A stretch of DNA of 64,000 nucleotides from Mesorhizobium sp. BR1-1-16 (GCF_020165495.1 NZ_JAIUIE010000014.1:1-64000), one strand, 5' to 3'. Counted from the first letter of the stretch, positions 38,378 through 48,757 are shown. The notes: generated from the letters alone by a model not told the origin. A program made the numbers and translations.

Positions 38378-39111
38378 CCGCGATGCTCGATCTCCACGCC
38401 GCCACATCCCCCGAAGTGAAGGCCGCCATCGAGAAAGGCGCCGTGGCCGTGCTCGCGGTCGGCGCGCAGGAGCAGCATGGCGCCCATCTGCCGCTCTCGA
38501 CCGATACGGTGATGGCGCAGGGCGTGGCACGGCGCATCGCTGGCGCAATCGACGGGATGCTGCTGCCGCCGATCGCCTATGGTGATGCCTGGAACAATGA
38601 AGGCTTCGCCGGCACGCTGTCACTCTCGCCCGATACGCTGCGCGCCGTGCTGATCGATCTTGGACGCGGCCTCGCCCGAATGGGCGTCAAGGCGCTCGTG
38701 ATCATCAACGGTCATTTCGGCAACCGCGAACCGATTGCCCTCGCTGCCCGGGCGCTGAAGACGGAGATCGGCTTTCCGGTCATGCATCTCGACTATCCGG
38801 GCATGGAGCGGATCGCGTCCGCGATCTGCGACAGCCGGCCAGCCGCGCCTACTTTCTACCACGCCGACGAAGTCGAGACCTCGATGATGCTCGCGCTGGC
38901 GCCGGAACTCGTGCGGATGGACAAGGCCGCGCCCGAGTATCCCGAATTTCCGGAGCTGTTCGGTACCGCCCCGATTGACCTTTCGACATTCAACCGCTCA
39001 GGCGTATTTGGCGATCCGCGTCCGGCAACGGCCGAAAAGGGCGAAGCGCTGATCGCGGGGATCGCTGAAGAGAGCGCGCGCCTCATCCGTCTCTTCCTGA
39101 CAAGGCGCTGA
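38374..39111 (+). CDS. Creatininase-family hydrolase
   Basis: A 245-residue metal-dependent amidohydrolase. Family motifs: AVGAQEQHGAHLPLSTDT near residue 29 with metal-binding Glu and His, and LVIINGHFGNREP near 108 (the NGHGGN counterpart), then FYHADEVETSMMLAL near 165 with the HAGExETS-like active site. Creatininase family members open cyclic amides, including creatinine, formylaminopyrimidine-like and mycofactocin-related substrates. Coupling to a BMP transporter and an adenine-deaminase-like enzyme suggests ring opening of an imported nitrogen heterocycle. Actual substrate not known. Confidence 0.9.
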   Translation: MTAMLDLHAATSPEVKAAIEKGAVAVLAVGAQEQHGAHLPLSTDTVMAQGVARRIAGAIDGMLLPPIAYGDAWNNEGFAGTLSLSPDTLRAVLIDLGRGLARMGVKALVIINGHFGNREPIALAARALKTEIGFPVMHLDYPGMERIASAICDSRPAAPTFYHADEVETSMMLALAPELVRMDKAAPEYPEFPELFGTAPIDLSTFNRSGVFGDPRPATAEKGEALIAGIAEESARLIRLFLTRR

Positions 39112-39227
39112 AGCGATAAAGCTTCGGAGTTCCGCCACCTGTGGCGGGGCAGCGCAGTTCGACACGTTTGCGGACGGTCTGCGCGAAGCAGAGCCTATTC
39201 GCTCGAGGTGGAGACGAAGCGAAACGG

Positions 39228-40409
39228 ATGGGTAGTGCAGCCTTTCTCCTGGCGATCAATTTCGCGATTGGTGTTTCCTTTGCCGCCGCCTTTCTCGCGC
39301 TGACCTGGCGGACGGAGGTGTCGGTCGGGCGCTGGTGCGCGGCCGGCTTTCTTGCGGCGTCGGCGACGGTCTGCGTCCAGGCCCTCGCATCGACACTGCC
39401 GTCCGTCCCTCTCTTCCAGATGATGTCCTTCGTGCTGTTCATGGGGGCGTTGACGCTGATCACCGCTGGATTGACACGGCACTATCGTCCCGGCAGCAGC
39501 GTTAGGCCGCTGTTCGGCCTCGCGCTGCTGGCCGCGGTGCTCAACGTAGTCGCCATTCTCGGCCCGGTCGGCAGCGTGACGCTGCGGGCTTTTGCCTATC
39601 AGACGCCGTTTGCCGTCATGCTCGCCATCGCAGCCGTCATCACGCTGACCTGTTCGCGCCGCAGGGCTGTCGATCTCGGGCTCGCAATCGTTCTTGCGGC
39701 ATCCGCCATCCAGTTCCTGGCCAAGGCCGTTTCGATCGCCCTCTCCGATGACGGCCCCGGCACCGATTATCTTAACAGCGTCTATGCGCATTACTCTCAG
39801 ACGATGGGCGGCATCCTCTCATTGCTGCTGGGCGTCGCGATCACCGGCCTTGTGACCAGCGCCGTGATGGCCGAGGCGGCGAGGCGCCTGCAGCGCGACG
39901 CGCTTTCCGGCACGCTCAATCGCGGCGCCTTCCTGGAGCAGGCGGACCGCGCGCTGAGAACGTCTCAAAGCGGCATCCAGTCGACCCTCATCATGTGCGA
40001 TCTCGATCACTTCAAATCGATCAATGATCGCTTCGGCCATGCCGCCGGCGATGACGTCATCCGTACGTTCGGCACCAATCTCGCGGAATTTGCCGGCAAG
40101 GACGGGGTCTGCGGCCGGATCGGTGGCGAGGAATTCTGCATCCTGATGACGGATTGCAGCATCGCGGCGGCGCGCGTCTATATCGACGCCATCCGCGAGC
40201 TGTCGGCGATGACCATCTATCCGATGTTGCCAGAGGACCATCGCGTAACGGCCAGCTTCGGCATCGCCCTGACCGATCGCACCGAGGCGATCGAAGACGC
40301 CATGCGCCGCGCCGATCTCGCGCTCTATGAAGCCAAGGCGGCCGGCCGCGATGGCTACCGGTTTGCAGCCCTGCCGCTCGCCCCGACCCCGCGATCAAAG
40401 GTGTCCTGA
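39228..40409 (+). CDS. Membrane-anchored diguanylate cyclase
   Basis: A 393-residue protein that should make cyclic di-GMP. The N-terminal half (about residues 3-215) holds six or seven hydrophobic segments, a membrane sensor domain without a clear family label. The GGDEF domain follows, from RRLQRDALSGTLNRGAF to the C-terminus. The active-site motif reads GGEEF, which is catalytically competent. No RxxD inhibitory site stands five residues before it, so product feedback may be missing. ATG 39228 is preferred over upstream starts because the first membrane helix begins right there. Single gene, 116 bases after the creatininase gene and convergent with the patatin gene. Confidence 0.93.
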   Translation: MGSAAFLLAINFAIGVSFAAAFLALTWRTEVSVGRWCAAGFLAASATVCVQALASTLPSVPLFQMMSFVLFMGALTLITAGLTRHYRPGSSVRPLFGLALLAAVLNVVAILGPVGSVTLRAFAYQTPFAVMLAIAAVITLTCSRRRAVDLGLAIVLAASAIQFLAKAVSIALSDDGPGTDYLNSVYAHYSQTMGGILSLLLGVAITGLVTSAVMAEAARRLQRDALSGTLNRGAFLEQADRALRTSQSGIQSTLIMCDLDHFKSINDRFGHAAGDDVIRTFGTNLAEFAGKDGVCGRIGGEEFCILMTDCSIAAARVYIDAIRELSAMTIYPMLPEDHRVTASFGIALTDRTEAIEDAMRRADLALYEAKAAGRDGYRFAALPLAPTPRSKVS

Positions 40410-40429
40410 GGCGGCGCGGCGGTCGGCTG

Positions 40430-42133
40430 CTAGATCCGCTTGAGGATCTCGCCGCGAGCCTTGCTGCGGCCCCAAGCCTTCCACAGCCCTTTGGCCCCCG
40501 TCTTCATGACGAAGTTGAGGGAGGTGGCCGCCAGGACTCGTTCGAACAAACCATCGAGCCAGACCGCGATCTGGTCGTCGAATCCCTTCGGAAGCGTGGC
40601 CTTCGGAACCGATGGCGGCGGCCTCGGCGGATTCTCTCGCAGCGATTCCATCAGCGGGATCATCGGCAGGAATCCGATCTCGGCCGGCTTCTGGCCCGGA
40701 AAGATATAGGCGCCGGTCGTATAGATATTGATCTGGCCGGGCGTCCATGGGGTCGCCGCGTTGGCGAAGATCACGTTGAGCGGATCGAAGCGGAAGCTGC
40801 GGGTCAGGAAGAGATAGGCGTCGTATCGTCCGAGGGCGAAATCATGCTTGAGCAGTTCGCGGTCGAGGAAGCCGCCGAACGCGCCGAGACTGCCGGAGGC
40901 CAATGTCGGCGTGGCGGCGCCGGTCATGCCGGCACCGATCAGGAAGCGGCTGTAGACGTCGTCGTCGACGGCGAGTGCGATGTCGCCGGCGCGGTAGCGG
41001 GCCTGGTCGAGCAGCAGGCGGACGACGGCGCGGGCGAGATCGGCCGCGGTCGTCGGCGACTTCGGCATCGCGCTAGGGGTTGCGAACGGATCAACGAGGA
41101 TCACCGCCCGGCACGCCTCCTCGACGTTGCGCGGGTTGCTGCCGGTGAGACCGGCAAGTTCGACATGGGCGGCGCCGATCGGCTCATTGTTGGTCGCGCC
41201 GCCATCGACCATCAGAGTCGTCGCATTCTGCTGCAGCCACGGATCGAGCTTCTCCCAGACGGGTACCATCGACGCCACCGACGCCTTCGTCTCGCCGGCA
41301 GCTGCCATTACCGTGGCGCGTGCGGCGATCTGCTTGTCCGTGCGGCGGACGGGACGTGCGTTGAAGGCGATCGGAAAGGCGCAGGTGGCGAGTGCCGCCT
41401 CCTGCAGCCAGTCCCATCCGTCCGGGCTGACGCTCGACAGCGCGATTTCGTCGACCCGCGGCGGTGTGCCCGCAACAGTGTCGGCGCCCGGCACTGACAG
41501 GGCGAAGCGCGCCGTATCGTCGTGGCGCCAGATCTCGAAGCCGGTATTGCCGTTGCCCCTGAGATCGACCCGGTAGGGCGTCCCCGTCAGATTGCTCATC
41601 GTTACCACCAGCCGCAGCGGATCGGCGAGATAGCCCCGGACTTGCGGCACCGGATGGTTTGGATGCGGATGGTTCCCGAACGCCAGCAGCTGTGCGATGC
41701 ACTGGTCAATCGCCGACGTATTGAACAGCGCTTCCGAATGGGCGCCTGGCGAGGTTCCAGGCGCCAACAGCTTGCTGATGGTCACGCAGTCCCTGCCGCA
41801 CCAGGACGCGTAGAACGGATTGTCCTCGGTCTCGCCGCGCGGAAATGTCCGGCCGGCGGCACGCAGGAAGATGGCGCCGTTCAGCGCGCCCCCCGAAGCG
41901 CCGGCCAGAGCCCGGATCGTGACCCTGTGTCCCGGCGCATCCTCATCGCCGCGTTCCTTGGCCGCTTCCCAGGCGTCGAGCGCCTCGCCGAGATAGTCGA
42001 GCACGCCCGCTGTATAGGCACCGGCCGAGACGGTCCCGGCGAGCGCGAAAGCGATCTCGAACGTGTCCTTCCGCTTGTCGCGATCAGGCGGAAAGGTGGC
42101 ATTGAAATCCTCGGCGCTCAGCGTGTAGCCCAT
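40430..42133 (-). CDS. Patatin-like phospholipase
   Basis: A 567-residue hydrolase with a patatin catalytic domain. The oxyanion-hole region is FALAGTVSAGAYTAGVLDYL (residues 29-48). The serine lies in GASGG with Ser 80, and the catalytic Asp in VDGGATNNEP at about 310. The domain belongs to the large bacterial patatins that carry a long insert (about 100-290) and a C-terminal extension after residue 350. No signal peptide is visible, so it is cytoplasmic or exported in another way. Probably hydrolyses membrane lipids. It is the last gene of a three-gene minus-strand group, 9 bases after a membrane protein gene, and may be deployed together with it. Confidence 0.88.
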   Translation of the reverse strand: MGYTLSAEDFNATFPPDRDKRKDTFEIAFALAGTVSAGAYTAGVLDYLGEALDAWEAAKERGDEDAPGHRVTIRALAGASGGALNGAIFLRAAGRTFPRGETEDNPFYASWCGRDCVTISKLLAPGTSPGAHSEALFNTSAIDQCIAQLLAFGNHPHPNHPVPQVRGYLADPLRLVVTMSNLTGTPYRVDLRGNGNTGFEIWRHDDTARFALSVPGADTVAGTPPRVDEIALSSVSPDGWDWLQEAALATCAFPIAFNARPVRRTDKQIAARATVMAAAGETKASVASMVPVWEKLDPWLQQNATTLMVDGGATNNEPIGAAHVELAGLTGSNPRNVEEACRAVILVDPFATPSAMPKSPTTAADLARAVVRLLLDQARYRAGDIALAVDDDVYSRFLIGAGMTGAATPTLASGSLGAFGGFLDRELLKHDFALGRYDAYLFLTRSFRFDPLNVIFANAATPWTPGQINIYTTGAYIFPGQKPAEIGFLPMIPLMESLRENPPRPPPSVPKATLPKGFDDQIAVWLDGLFERVLAATSLNFVMKTGAKGLWKAWGRSKARGEILKRI

Positions 42134-42142
42134 CGCGCGCTC

Positions 42143-43165
42143 CTAGGATGTCTGCCTGCGGGGGTCGTCCGGCTTCGGCCCCGAGCTGCGCAGGTTGATG
42201 AACTGGTTGATGAGGTCGAACCAGAACGGACCCCCGAACGATACCGCGATGGCTGTCAGCAGCCAGCCGGCTATCATCGGCAGGATCGGCGTCCTGAAGT
42301 GCCGGACGTTCTCGAGCGTTACCGCCTTGGTGCAGTCGACCTTGGGTTTCGCGGTCTCGACGCAGGTCTCCCAGCCGATGGGTAGCGGACTCGCGGTCAG
42401 CGTACCGATCTCGTCGAGCAGCCGCTGATGGATGTCCTTGAGCTGCGCGACGGTGTCGGGCGTCGCGGCGGTCTCCGTCTGCGTCGTACCGGTCGCCGGC
42501 GTGTCGGCAGCCTGCTGGCGGGCCTTGTCCGCGGCAGCCGCGACGGATTCCATATAGGCTGTCGCAGCCTTCACTGATGCCTCGAGTTGCACGGGATCGC
42601 GCATCAACACCCTGACCATGCGCACGGTGTCGACATTGAGGAACGCGGCCAGCAGCAGCCCGATGGCGAATAGCGTCCATTGCGCACGGCGCTTATAGGC
42701 GCCGCCGAGACGGTCCATCGCATCGTCGTACCAGCGGTCGATCGAGGTCTTGAAGACCGCAAGATCGCCACCGGCATTGTCGAGCAGGCTCGTCAGCGCT
42801 TGGCGGACCGGTCCGGGCGGCATGGTGGCGATGGCCGTCTGAACGCCGGTGAGCGTCGGCTGCTGCTGGGCGCCAAGGACCGTATCGAGCAGCGCCACCG
42901 TGAAGTTGCGCGAAGGAACATAGGCGGGAAGGCCGCTCTTCGCCGTGCCGGCGACAAGGGCATGATCATAGACTCTATCGGCCAGCGAGGTCGCGAACGA
43001 CTGGCCACCGTCGCCGACCAGCGCTTCGATCGCGCCGCGCAGATCCTTTGCCCGCGTCTTGGTGATGCCGACAACGAGTTCATTGACCGTCGAGGCGATC
43101 GTACTCAGCAGCAGATAGGCGAAGCCCAGCGAAATCGCGACGCCGAGCAGGGTTGTGAGGCTCAT
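42143..43165 (-). CDS. Uncharacterised three-helix membrane protein
   Basis: A 340-residue membrane protein that I can only describe. One helix lies at residues 3-25, with the NELV motif following, one at 161-180 and one at 293-314. Residues 36-158 form a soluble domain between the first two helices. Residues 185-260 are Ala- and Gln-rich and may be a coiled coil. The C-terminal helix region FGGPFWFDLINQFINLR is the most distinctive part and recalls a conserved family of unknown role (SLGAPFWFDLLN-like). An AAGGAG site precedes the ATG at 43165. It sits between the lysozyme-like gene (55-base gap) and the patatin gene (9-base gap). Confidence 0.85.
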   Translation of the reverse strand: MSLTTLLGVAISLGFAYLLLSTIASTVNELVVGITKTRAKDLRGAIEALVGDGGQSFATSLADRVYDHALVAGTAKSGLPAYVPSRNFTVALLDTVLGAQQQPTLTGVQTAIATMPPGPVRQALTSLLDNAGGDLAVFKTSIDRWYDDAMDRLGGAYKRRAQWTLFAIGLLLAAFLNVDTVRMVRVLMRDPVQLEASVKAATAYMESVAAAADKARQQAADTPATGTTQTETAATPDTVAQLKDIHQRLLDEIGTLTASPLPIGWETCVETAKPKVDCTKAVTLENVRHFRTPILPMIAGWLLTAIAVSFGGPFWFDLINQFINLRSSGPKPDDPRRQTS

Positions 43166-43220
43166 CGCGGCCCCTCCTTCGTCCGGTACGTTCGGCAGCC
43201 GGCTTCGGGGCTGCCCGCCG

Positions 43221-44252
43221 TCATGCTCCGAGAAAAAGGTTCCTGAGGATGCGGACCTGATAATGGAAAGAGTTGATGCCGCTGCCATTGTAGCGCCGGG
43301 CGGCATAGGGCCAGTCGCAGCCGAAATCCGATCGGTCGGGCACGCTGCCGTAATCGGCGCTCGGGTAATAGGGCGTCGCGCGATAGGTCTGGTTGGATCC
43401 GGGATAGAGCGGCACGCCGGCGCGGATGGTGACCGGGCGCGCCGCCCGTGCGCAGGCGCGGCAATCCGTCATGTAGCGCGCATCGTCCTTCGCATAGCGA
43501 CAGAGCCGCAGCCGCAGCAGCGGGTTCTCGGCGGTCCGGTCATCGGCGCGATCATCGGGTCCAACGACGAAGCGGCCGAATTTCTCAGTGAATTCGGCGA
43601 TCGCCCGGCTGATATTATGCACCGGGTCGCGGATGAGCGCCGCGATCTCCTCCGGCCGGGCCGGATGATGGAACAGCGTATACTGGCCGATCCCATAGCC
43701 GCGCGATGTGATGCGATCGGGCTGTTCTCCGTCGTTGCGGTCGAGCCCCATGACGAGAAAGGTATCGAGGCCGCCGGACTTCGGCACGTTGAAGTGTCGC
43801 CGGCCGCTTTCCTGCAACATCATCGCGAACAGGAACGGCATGGGAGCGCCGACCCCGCTCAGCTGCGCCAGCATCGCCGTGGCCTGCGCATTCCCGCCGG
43901 CGGGGTCCTCGGAGGAAGGGATCTTCGGGAAGGCTGGATCTCCGATCATCTCGGCGATGATGGCGATCAGCAGCGCGTCGACCGTATCCCCGGGCGCCAC
44001 CGCGCGGCCACGCGCGTAATCGCGCACCTTGACCGGCGCAGGACCATCGCCGCCGCGCGAGCTGCCGTCATTGAGGACAAGATCAATCTTCAGCGCCCGG
44101 ATGGCGCGGGCGGTCGCTGCGCCGAAGCTGCCGTCGAGGCCGCCGGCCAGATAGCCGAGCGCACGGAGATCGCGCTGCAGCCATACCATCGCATCACTGC
44201 GGTCGCGACCGCCCGAAGCGATGCCTCCCCCAACTGGCGACATGGCGTGCAT
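43221..44252 (-). CDS. Peptidoglycan-binding, lysozyme-like protein
   Basis: A 343-residue protein. Residues 18-58 form a PG_binding_1 domain (WLQRDLRALGYLAGGLDGSFG, then TARAIRAL). Residues 130-200 resemble a lysozyme/transglycosylase fold, with a candidate catalytic Glu 148 in MMLQESGRRHF and a GYGIGQYTLF motif near 185 that recalls substrate-binding loops of such enzymes. The C-terminal 140 residues are Arg-, Asp- and Cys-containing and unassigned. No signal peptide is seen, so how it reaches the cell wall is unclear. It is the first gene of a group with a membrane protein and a patatin. Enzyme activity is inference from motifs only. Confidence 0.78.
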   Translation of the reverse strand: MHAMSPVGGGIASGGRDRSDAMVWLQRDLRALGYLAGGLDGSFGAATARAIRALKIDLVLNDGSSRGGDGPAPVKVRDYARGRAVAPGDTVDALLIAIIAEMIGDPAFPKIPSSEDPAGGNAQATAMLAQLSGVGAPMPFLFAMMLQESGRRHFNVPKSGGLDTFLVMGLDRNDGEQPDRITSRGYGIGQYTLFHHPARPEEIAALIRDPVHNISRAIAEFTEKFGRFVVGPDDRADDRTAENPLLRLRLCRYAKDDARYMTDCRACARAARPVTIRAGVPLYPGSNQTYRATPYYPSADYGSVPDRSDFGCDWPYAARRYNGSGINSFHYQVRILRNLFLGA

Positions 44253-44364
44253 CCCCCCGGATTACACCCTCAACTCATGAGAGTATCATCATCGATGAAA
44301 ACGCAAGCATAAAGTGTAGGCAAACAACGGATTCGCCTTTACCGGGTATAAACTCCGGTCCCGG

Positions 44365-47300
44365 TCAGGCCTCCTTCTGGCCTTTCACGCGTTCGCGCAG
44401 CGCCTGGAACGTCACATAGAGCGCCGGAATGGCGAAGATGCCGATCAGCGAGGCGGCCAGCATGCCGCCGAAGACGGGCGTCGAGACGTTGCGGCGCGCC
44501 AGCATCGCGGCACCGCTGCCGAAGACGAGTGGCGCCAGGCCGAGGATGAACGCGAAGGACGTCATCATCACCGGACGGAAACGCAGCCGCGCGCCCTCCG
44601 TCGCCGCCTCGAGCAGCGGCACCCCCTGCTCGCGCCGTTCCTTGGCGAATTCGACGATCAGGATACCGTTTTTCGCGGCGAGGCCGATGAGAACGATCAT
44701 GCCGATCTGGCCGTAGAGATCGAGCGTCAGATGGCCGACCACCAGCGCGAGGAAGGCGCCGAGAATGCCGACGGAGACCGAAAGCAGAACGGGCACCGGA
44801 ATGGTCCAGCTCTCATAGATCGCCACCAGGAACAGGAACGCGAACAACACCGCGAAGCCGAGGATCATCCCCATCTGGCCTTCGGCACGCTTTTCCTGGA
44901 ACGAGATATCGGTCCATTCGCCGCCATAACCCGATGGCAGCGACCTCGCGGCGACGCCTTCCATCGCGGCGAGCGCCTGACCGGACGAGACTCCCGGCGC
45001 CGGGCTGCCCTGCACTGTGACGGCCAGCTTGTTGTTATAGCGGATCAGCGCCTGTGGCCCGAGCACGATGCGCGTTTCGACCAAGCTGCGCAGCGCGATC
45101 ATCTGGCCGGTCTTGCTGCGGACATTGATGCGGCTGATATCGTCTATCGACTTGCGGTCGCTCGCCTCGGCCTGCGCCTGCACCTGCCAGGTGCGCCCGA
45201 ACAAATTGACGTCGTTGACATAGGCGCCGCCGAGCGAGGTCTGCAGCGCGGCGAAGATGTCGCTGATCTCGACGCCGAGGATCTGGGCCTTGTCGCGGTC
45301 TATATCGAGGAAGACCGACGGATTGCTGGCCGAGAATGTACTGAAGACGTTCGAGAGCTGCGGATCCTGGTTGGCGGCGACGAGAAGGCCGCGCAGAGCT
45401 TGTGCCAGCGCTGCCGGATCGTTGTTGCCGAGGGCGCGCAGCACATAGCTGAACCCGCCCCCATTGCCGAGGCCGATGATCGGCGGCGGCGCCAGCGGCA
45501 GCGCCCGCCCGCCGGTGACGGTGGCAAGCTTGCCCCGCAGCCGGCCCATCACGGCTGTCGCGGAATCGTCCGACGCCGTCCGCTCATCGAACGGCTTCAA
45601 CGAGACGATGACGAAGGCTGCGTTCGGCTGCGAATAGTTGTCGACGAAGTTGAGGCCGATGATCGAGGAATAATCGGCAATCGCCGGCTCGTCCTTGAGG
45701 ATCGCCTCGACCTGCGAGACGACCGCGCCGGTGCGGCCGATCGAAGCGCCGTCCGGCGTCTGCACCACGACGAAGAACGCGCCCTGGTCCTCTTCCGGCA
45801 GGAAGCCGGTCGGCGTCACCTTGTTGAGCGCATAGATGCCGATGCCCGAGCCGATCACCATGACGAGGCCGATGATAGAAATGCGCACGAGCCGCGCGAC
45901 GACGGCGCCATAGGCGTCGCGTACGCGGTCGATGCCGCGCATGACATAGCCGATCGGCCCGCGCCGCGGCCCGTGATGCGGCTTCAACAGGATGGCGCAG
46001 AGCGCCGGCGACAGCGTCAGCGCATTGATGGCGGAGAGCAGCATCGCCACGGCGACGGTGACCGCGAACTGGCGGAACAATTCGCCGGTGATGCCGCCGA
46101 GGAACGCGACCGGCACGAACACGGACAAGAGCACCAGCGTAATGCCGATAATCGGCGCGGTAATCTCCGCCATCGCCGCCTTCGTCGCCTCCTTGGGCGA
46201 CATTTCCGGATGGTGCTCCATCTTCGCTTCGACCGCCTCGACCACCACGATGGCGTCGTCGACGACGATGCCGATGGCAAGGATCAGCGCCAGCAGCGAG
46301 ACGGTATTGGCCGAATAGCCGATGGCGTTCAGCACGATGAAGGTGCCGATCAGGCTGACCGGCACCGCGATGGTCGGTATCAGCGTCGCGCGGAAATTGC
46401 CGAGGAAGAGGAAGACGACGAGCACGACAAGGACGAAGGCTTCGATGAGCGTGTGCTCGACGACCTCGATCGTCGCCGAGACGAAGGTCGTCGGGTCGTA
46501 GGTGACCTTCCAGTCGAGATCCTCGGGGAAATTCTTCTTGGCTTCGTCGAGCTTGGCCTTGACCGCGGCCAGCGTCGAGAGCGCGTTGGCGCCTGGCGCC
46601 TGGTAGATGCCGATCAGCGTCGCCGGCGCGCCGTTCAGCCGCGTCGAGCGGTCGAGATTGGCCGCGCCGAGCTCGAGCCGCGCCACATCGGCCAGGCGAA
46701 GCACCGAGCCGTCGGCATTGGTACGGACGATGATCTTGTTGAACTCGTCGATCGAGGTCAGTCGGCCCTTGGTCTGGATGTTGAGCTGCAGCTGCTGATC
46801 GTCGGAGATCGGCTGCGCGCCGATGCGCCCGACCGCCGCCTGCACGTTCTGGCTCTGGATCGCCTTGATGACATCGGCGGTCGTCAGCCCGAGGCCTGTC
46901 AGCCGGTCGGTCTGCATCCAGGCGCGGATCGCATAGTCCTGCGGCCCGAACAGGCGGGCATCGCCGACGCCCGGCGTCGAGCGGATGTCGTCGACGAGAT
47001 TGATGGTGGCGTAGTTGGAGATGAACAGCTCGTCATGCGTCTCCTTCGGCGAGGAAAGCGCGATGACACCGAGCAGGGCTGACGATTGCTTCTTGACCGT
47101 GACGCCCTGCTTCTGGACATCCTGCGGCAGCTTCGACAGCGCCACCTGCACGCGGTTGTTGACGTTGACGGCGTTGATATCGGGATTGGTGCCGAGCTCG
47201 AACGACACCAGCAGCGAATAGCTGCCGTCATTGCCGCTGACGCTCTTCATGTAGATCGACTTGTCGACGCCGACGATCTGGCTCTCGAGCGGCTGCGCAA

Positions 47301-47484
47301 TCGTCGCCTCGACCACGGCCGCCGAGGCGCCGGGATAGAACGTCGTCACCGAGACCTGGGGCGGCACGATATCGGGATACTGCGCGATCGGGATCGCGAG
47401 CAGCGAGACGAGGCCGGCGATGACCGTCACCAGCGCGATGACGATGGCGAATCGCGGGCGGTCGACGAAGAGCGCGGAGATCAT
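44365..47484 (-). CDS. RND efflux transporter (HAE1/AcrB-type)
   Basis: Inner-membrane proton-driven multidrug pump with 1039 residues and twelve helices. The proton relay Asp pair is present in [15 protein letters not shown]. Other family markers are [20 protein letters not shown] at the start, SALRPAL-like [13 protein letters not shown], and [15 protein letters not shown]. From the ATG at 47484, 4 bases after the adaptor stop, length is standard. Its periplasmic adaptor lies directly upstream. No outer-membrane channel gene and no local repressor are present, so it presumably uses a TolC-type protein encoded elsewhere. Confidence 0.96.
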   Translation of the reverse strand: MISALFVDRPRFAIVIALVTVIAGLVSLLAIPIAQYPDIVPPQVSVTTFYPGASAAVVEATIAQPLESQIVGVDKSIYMKSVSGNDGSYSLLVSFELGTNPDINAVNVNNRVQVALSKLPQDVQKQGVTVKKQSSALLGVIALSSPKETHDELFISNYATINLVDDIRSTPGVGDARLFGPQDYAIRAWMQTDRLTGLGLTTADVIKAIQSQNVQAAVGRIGAQPISDDQQLQLNIQTKGRLTSIDEFNKIIVRTNADGSVLRLADVARLELGAANLDRSTRLNGAPATLIGIYQAPGANALSTLAAVKAKLDEAKKNFPEDLDWKVTYDPTTFVSATIEVVEHTLIEAFVLVVLVVFLFLGNFRATLIPTIAVPVSLIGTFIVLNAIGYSANTVSLLALILAIGIVVDDAIVVVEAVEAKMEHHPEMSPKEATKAAMAEITAPIIGITLVLLSVFVPVAFLGGITGELFRQFAVTVAVAMLLSAINALTLSPALCAILLKPHHGPRRGPIGYVMRGIDRVRDAYGAVVARLVRISIIGLVMVIGSGIGIYALNKVTPTGFLPEEDQGAFFVVVQTPDGASIGRTGAVVSQVEAILKDEPAIADYSSIIGLNFVDNYSQPNAAFVIVSLKPFDERTASDDSATAVMGRLRGKLATVTGGRALPLAPPPIIGLGNGGGFSYVLRALGNNDPAALAQALRGLLVAANQDPQLSNVFSTFSASNPSVFLDIDRDKAQILGVEISDIFAALQTSLGGAYVNDVNLFGRTWQVQAQAEASDRKSIDDISRINVRSKTGQMIALRSLVETRIVLGPQALIRYNNKLAVTVQGSPAPGVSSGQALAAMEGVAARSLPSGYGGEWTDISFQEKRAEGQMGMILGFAVLFAFLFLVAIYESWTIPVPVLLSVSVGILGAFLALVVGHLTLDLYGQIGMIVLIGLAAKNGILIVEFAKERREQGVPLLEAATEGARLRFRPVMMTSFAFILGLAPLVFGSGAAMLARRNVSTPVFGGMLAASLIGIFAIPALYVTFQALRERVKGQKEA

Positions 47485-47488
47485 GGGT

Positions 47489-48637
47489 TCAGCCCGCGCC
47501 CGGGAGCGTGGATGCAGGCGTTGCCGTGACCGGAACACCCGGCCGCAGCGCCTCGATGCCCTGTACGATCACCTGGTCGCCCGCCTTCAGCCCGTCATCG
47601 ACGATGGCGCTCGTGCCGCTCTCCCCGCCGAGAGTGAGCCGCCGCGTGGCGGCCTTGCCATCCTCGACCACGAAGACATAGACGCCCTTCTGGTCGGCGA
47701 TCAGCGCCGATTGCGGCACCAGGATCTTCTCGACCGGCTGTTCGAGCTGCAGCGCGACTTTGACGAGCTGGCCGTCGATCAGCAGCCCGTTCGGATTGGC
47801 GACCTCGGCGCGGACGAGCACGCTGTCCGTGGCGCGATCGACCGAGACATCGACGAAATCGATCTTGCCGGGCAGGTCATAGGCCGTCCCGTCGGAGAAG
47901 CGGATCAGCACGGACAGCGCGCCGGCGCTCGTCATGCGATCGGAGCTCTTCAGCGTCAGAAACTCGCGCTGGCTGATCGGCATGGACACGAACATCGGAT
48001 CCTGGCTGACGATCGTCGTGAGAACGCCGCTGTCGGGACCGACGACATTGCCCTTGGTGACGCTGGTCCGGCCGATGAGCCCGTTGATCGGTGACTTGAT
48101 CTCGGTGTAGCCGAGATTGATCTCGGCGGTCTTCAGGTTCGCCTCGGCGATCTGGACATCGCCCTTGGCGGTCAGCTGCTCGGCCTGGCGCTGATCGCGC
48201 GTTGCCTGCGTGCCGCTCTGGGTCTTCAACAATTCCTGGGCGCGGACAAGCTGAGCATCCGCGAAGGCAGACTGGCCGCGCGCCTTGTCGAGCGCGCCCT
48301 GCGCCTGCGCAACCGCGGCCTCGAACGGCTCGCTCTCAATCTTGTAGAGAAGGTCGCCCTCCTTGACCTGCTGTCCTTCCTTGAACAGCACGTCGCTGAG
48401 ATAGCCGGTGACGCGGGCCCGGATCGCGACGCGCTCCTTAGCCTCGATCCGCCCGACAAACTCCTTGGCAGGGTTGATCGGCTGCGCCTCGACCACCACG
48501 GTGCCGACGCGCATTGGCGTCGCGTCCTGCGCTCTTGCCGGAGAAGAGGCGGGCAGGAGCACCAGCGCCAGCAGCGCCGCGGATACCAGATGGCTCAGAG
48601 CGCGCTTGCCGCCCCTGACAGAAGCCCGATCGTTCAC
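47489..48637 (-). CDS. RND efflux periplasmic adaptor (membrane fusion protein)
   Basis: Adaptor that bridges the RND pump and an outer-membrane channel. About 382 residues. A signal sequence is followed by the barrel-sandwich hybrid: [30 protein letters not shown], then [24 protein letters not shown] in parts. A helical hairpin (about 100-165) and the [16 protein letters not shown] lipoyl half precede the membrane-proximal domain. I favour a GTG at 48637 as start; the longer form to 48706 adds a basic extension. No lipobox is visible. Transcribed together with the pump, with only 4 bases between them. Confidence 0.94.
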   Translation of the reverse strand: MNDRASVRGGKRALSHLVSAALLALVLLPASSPARAQDATPMRVGTVVVEAQPINPAKEFVGRIEAKERVAIRARVTGYLSDVLFKEGQQVKEGDLLYKIESEPFEAAVAQAQGALDKARGQSAFADAQLVRAQELLKTQSGTQATRDQRQAEQLTAKGDVQIAEANLKTAEINLGYTEIKSPINGLIGRTSVTKGNVVGPDSGVLTTIVSQDPMFVSMPISQREFLTLKSSDRMTSAGALSVLIRFSDGTAYDLPGKIDFVDVSVDRATDSVLVRAEVANPNGLLIDGQLVKVALQLEQPVEKILVPQSALIADQKGVYVFVVEDGKAATRRLTLGGESGTSAIVDDGLKAGDQVIVQGIEALRPGVPVTATPASTLPGAG

Positions 48638-48728
48638 GCTCGCTATCCCCCGAAAGCAACTTCTCGAAACGCTGCGCCGCATTCGGCGCGACGGCGAAGC
48701 GACCACCTAGCATGAATAGCCGAGAATT

Positions 48729-48757
48729 GCCGCCGCGACATCCCGTATCGCGGCGGC
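48729..48757. terminator. Inverted repeat between msrB and the efflux operon
   Basis: A perfect 10-bp stem (48729-48738 with 48748-48757) with a 9-nt loop, in the 296-base region between the msrB stop (48934) and the adaptor start. It could end the msrB transcript or lie in the leader of the efflux genes. No T-run follows. The remaining bases of the gap show nothing else I can name. Confidence 0.45.

Noticed and set aside
41184-41702. Alternative frames within the patatin gene.
   Set aside because: They lack domains and overlap a gene whose catalytic motifs are clear.
44731-47082. A long open frame on the plus strand opposite the RND pump (about 780 codons).
   Set aside because: The product is extremely rich in Arg, Asp and His with no recognisable domain; the minus-strand pump is unquestionable.
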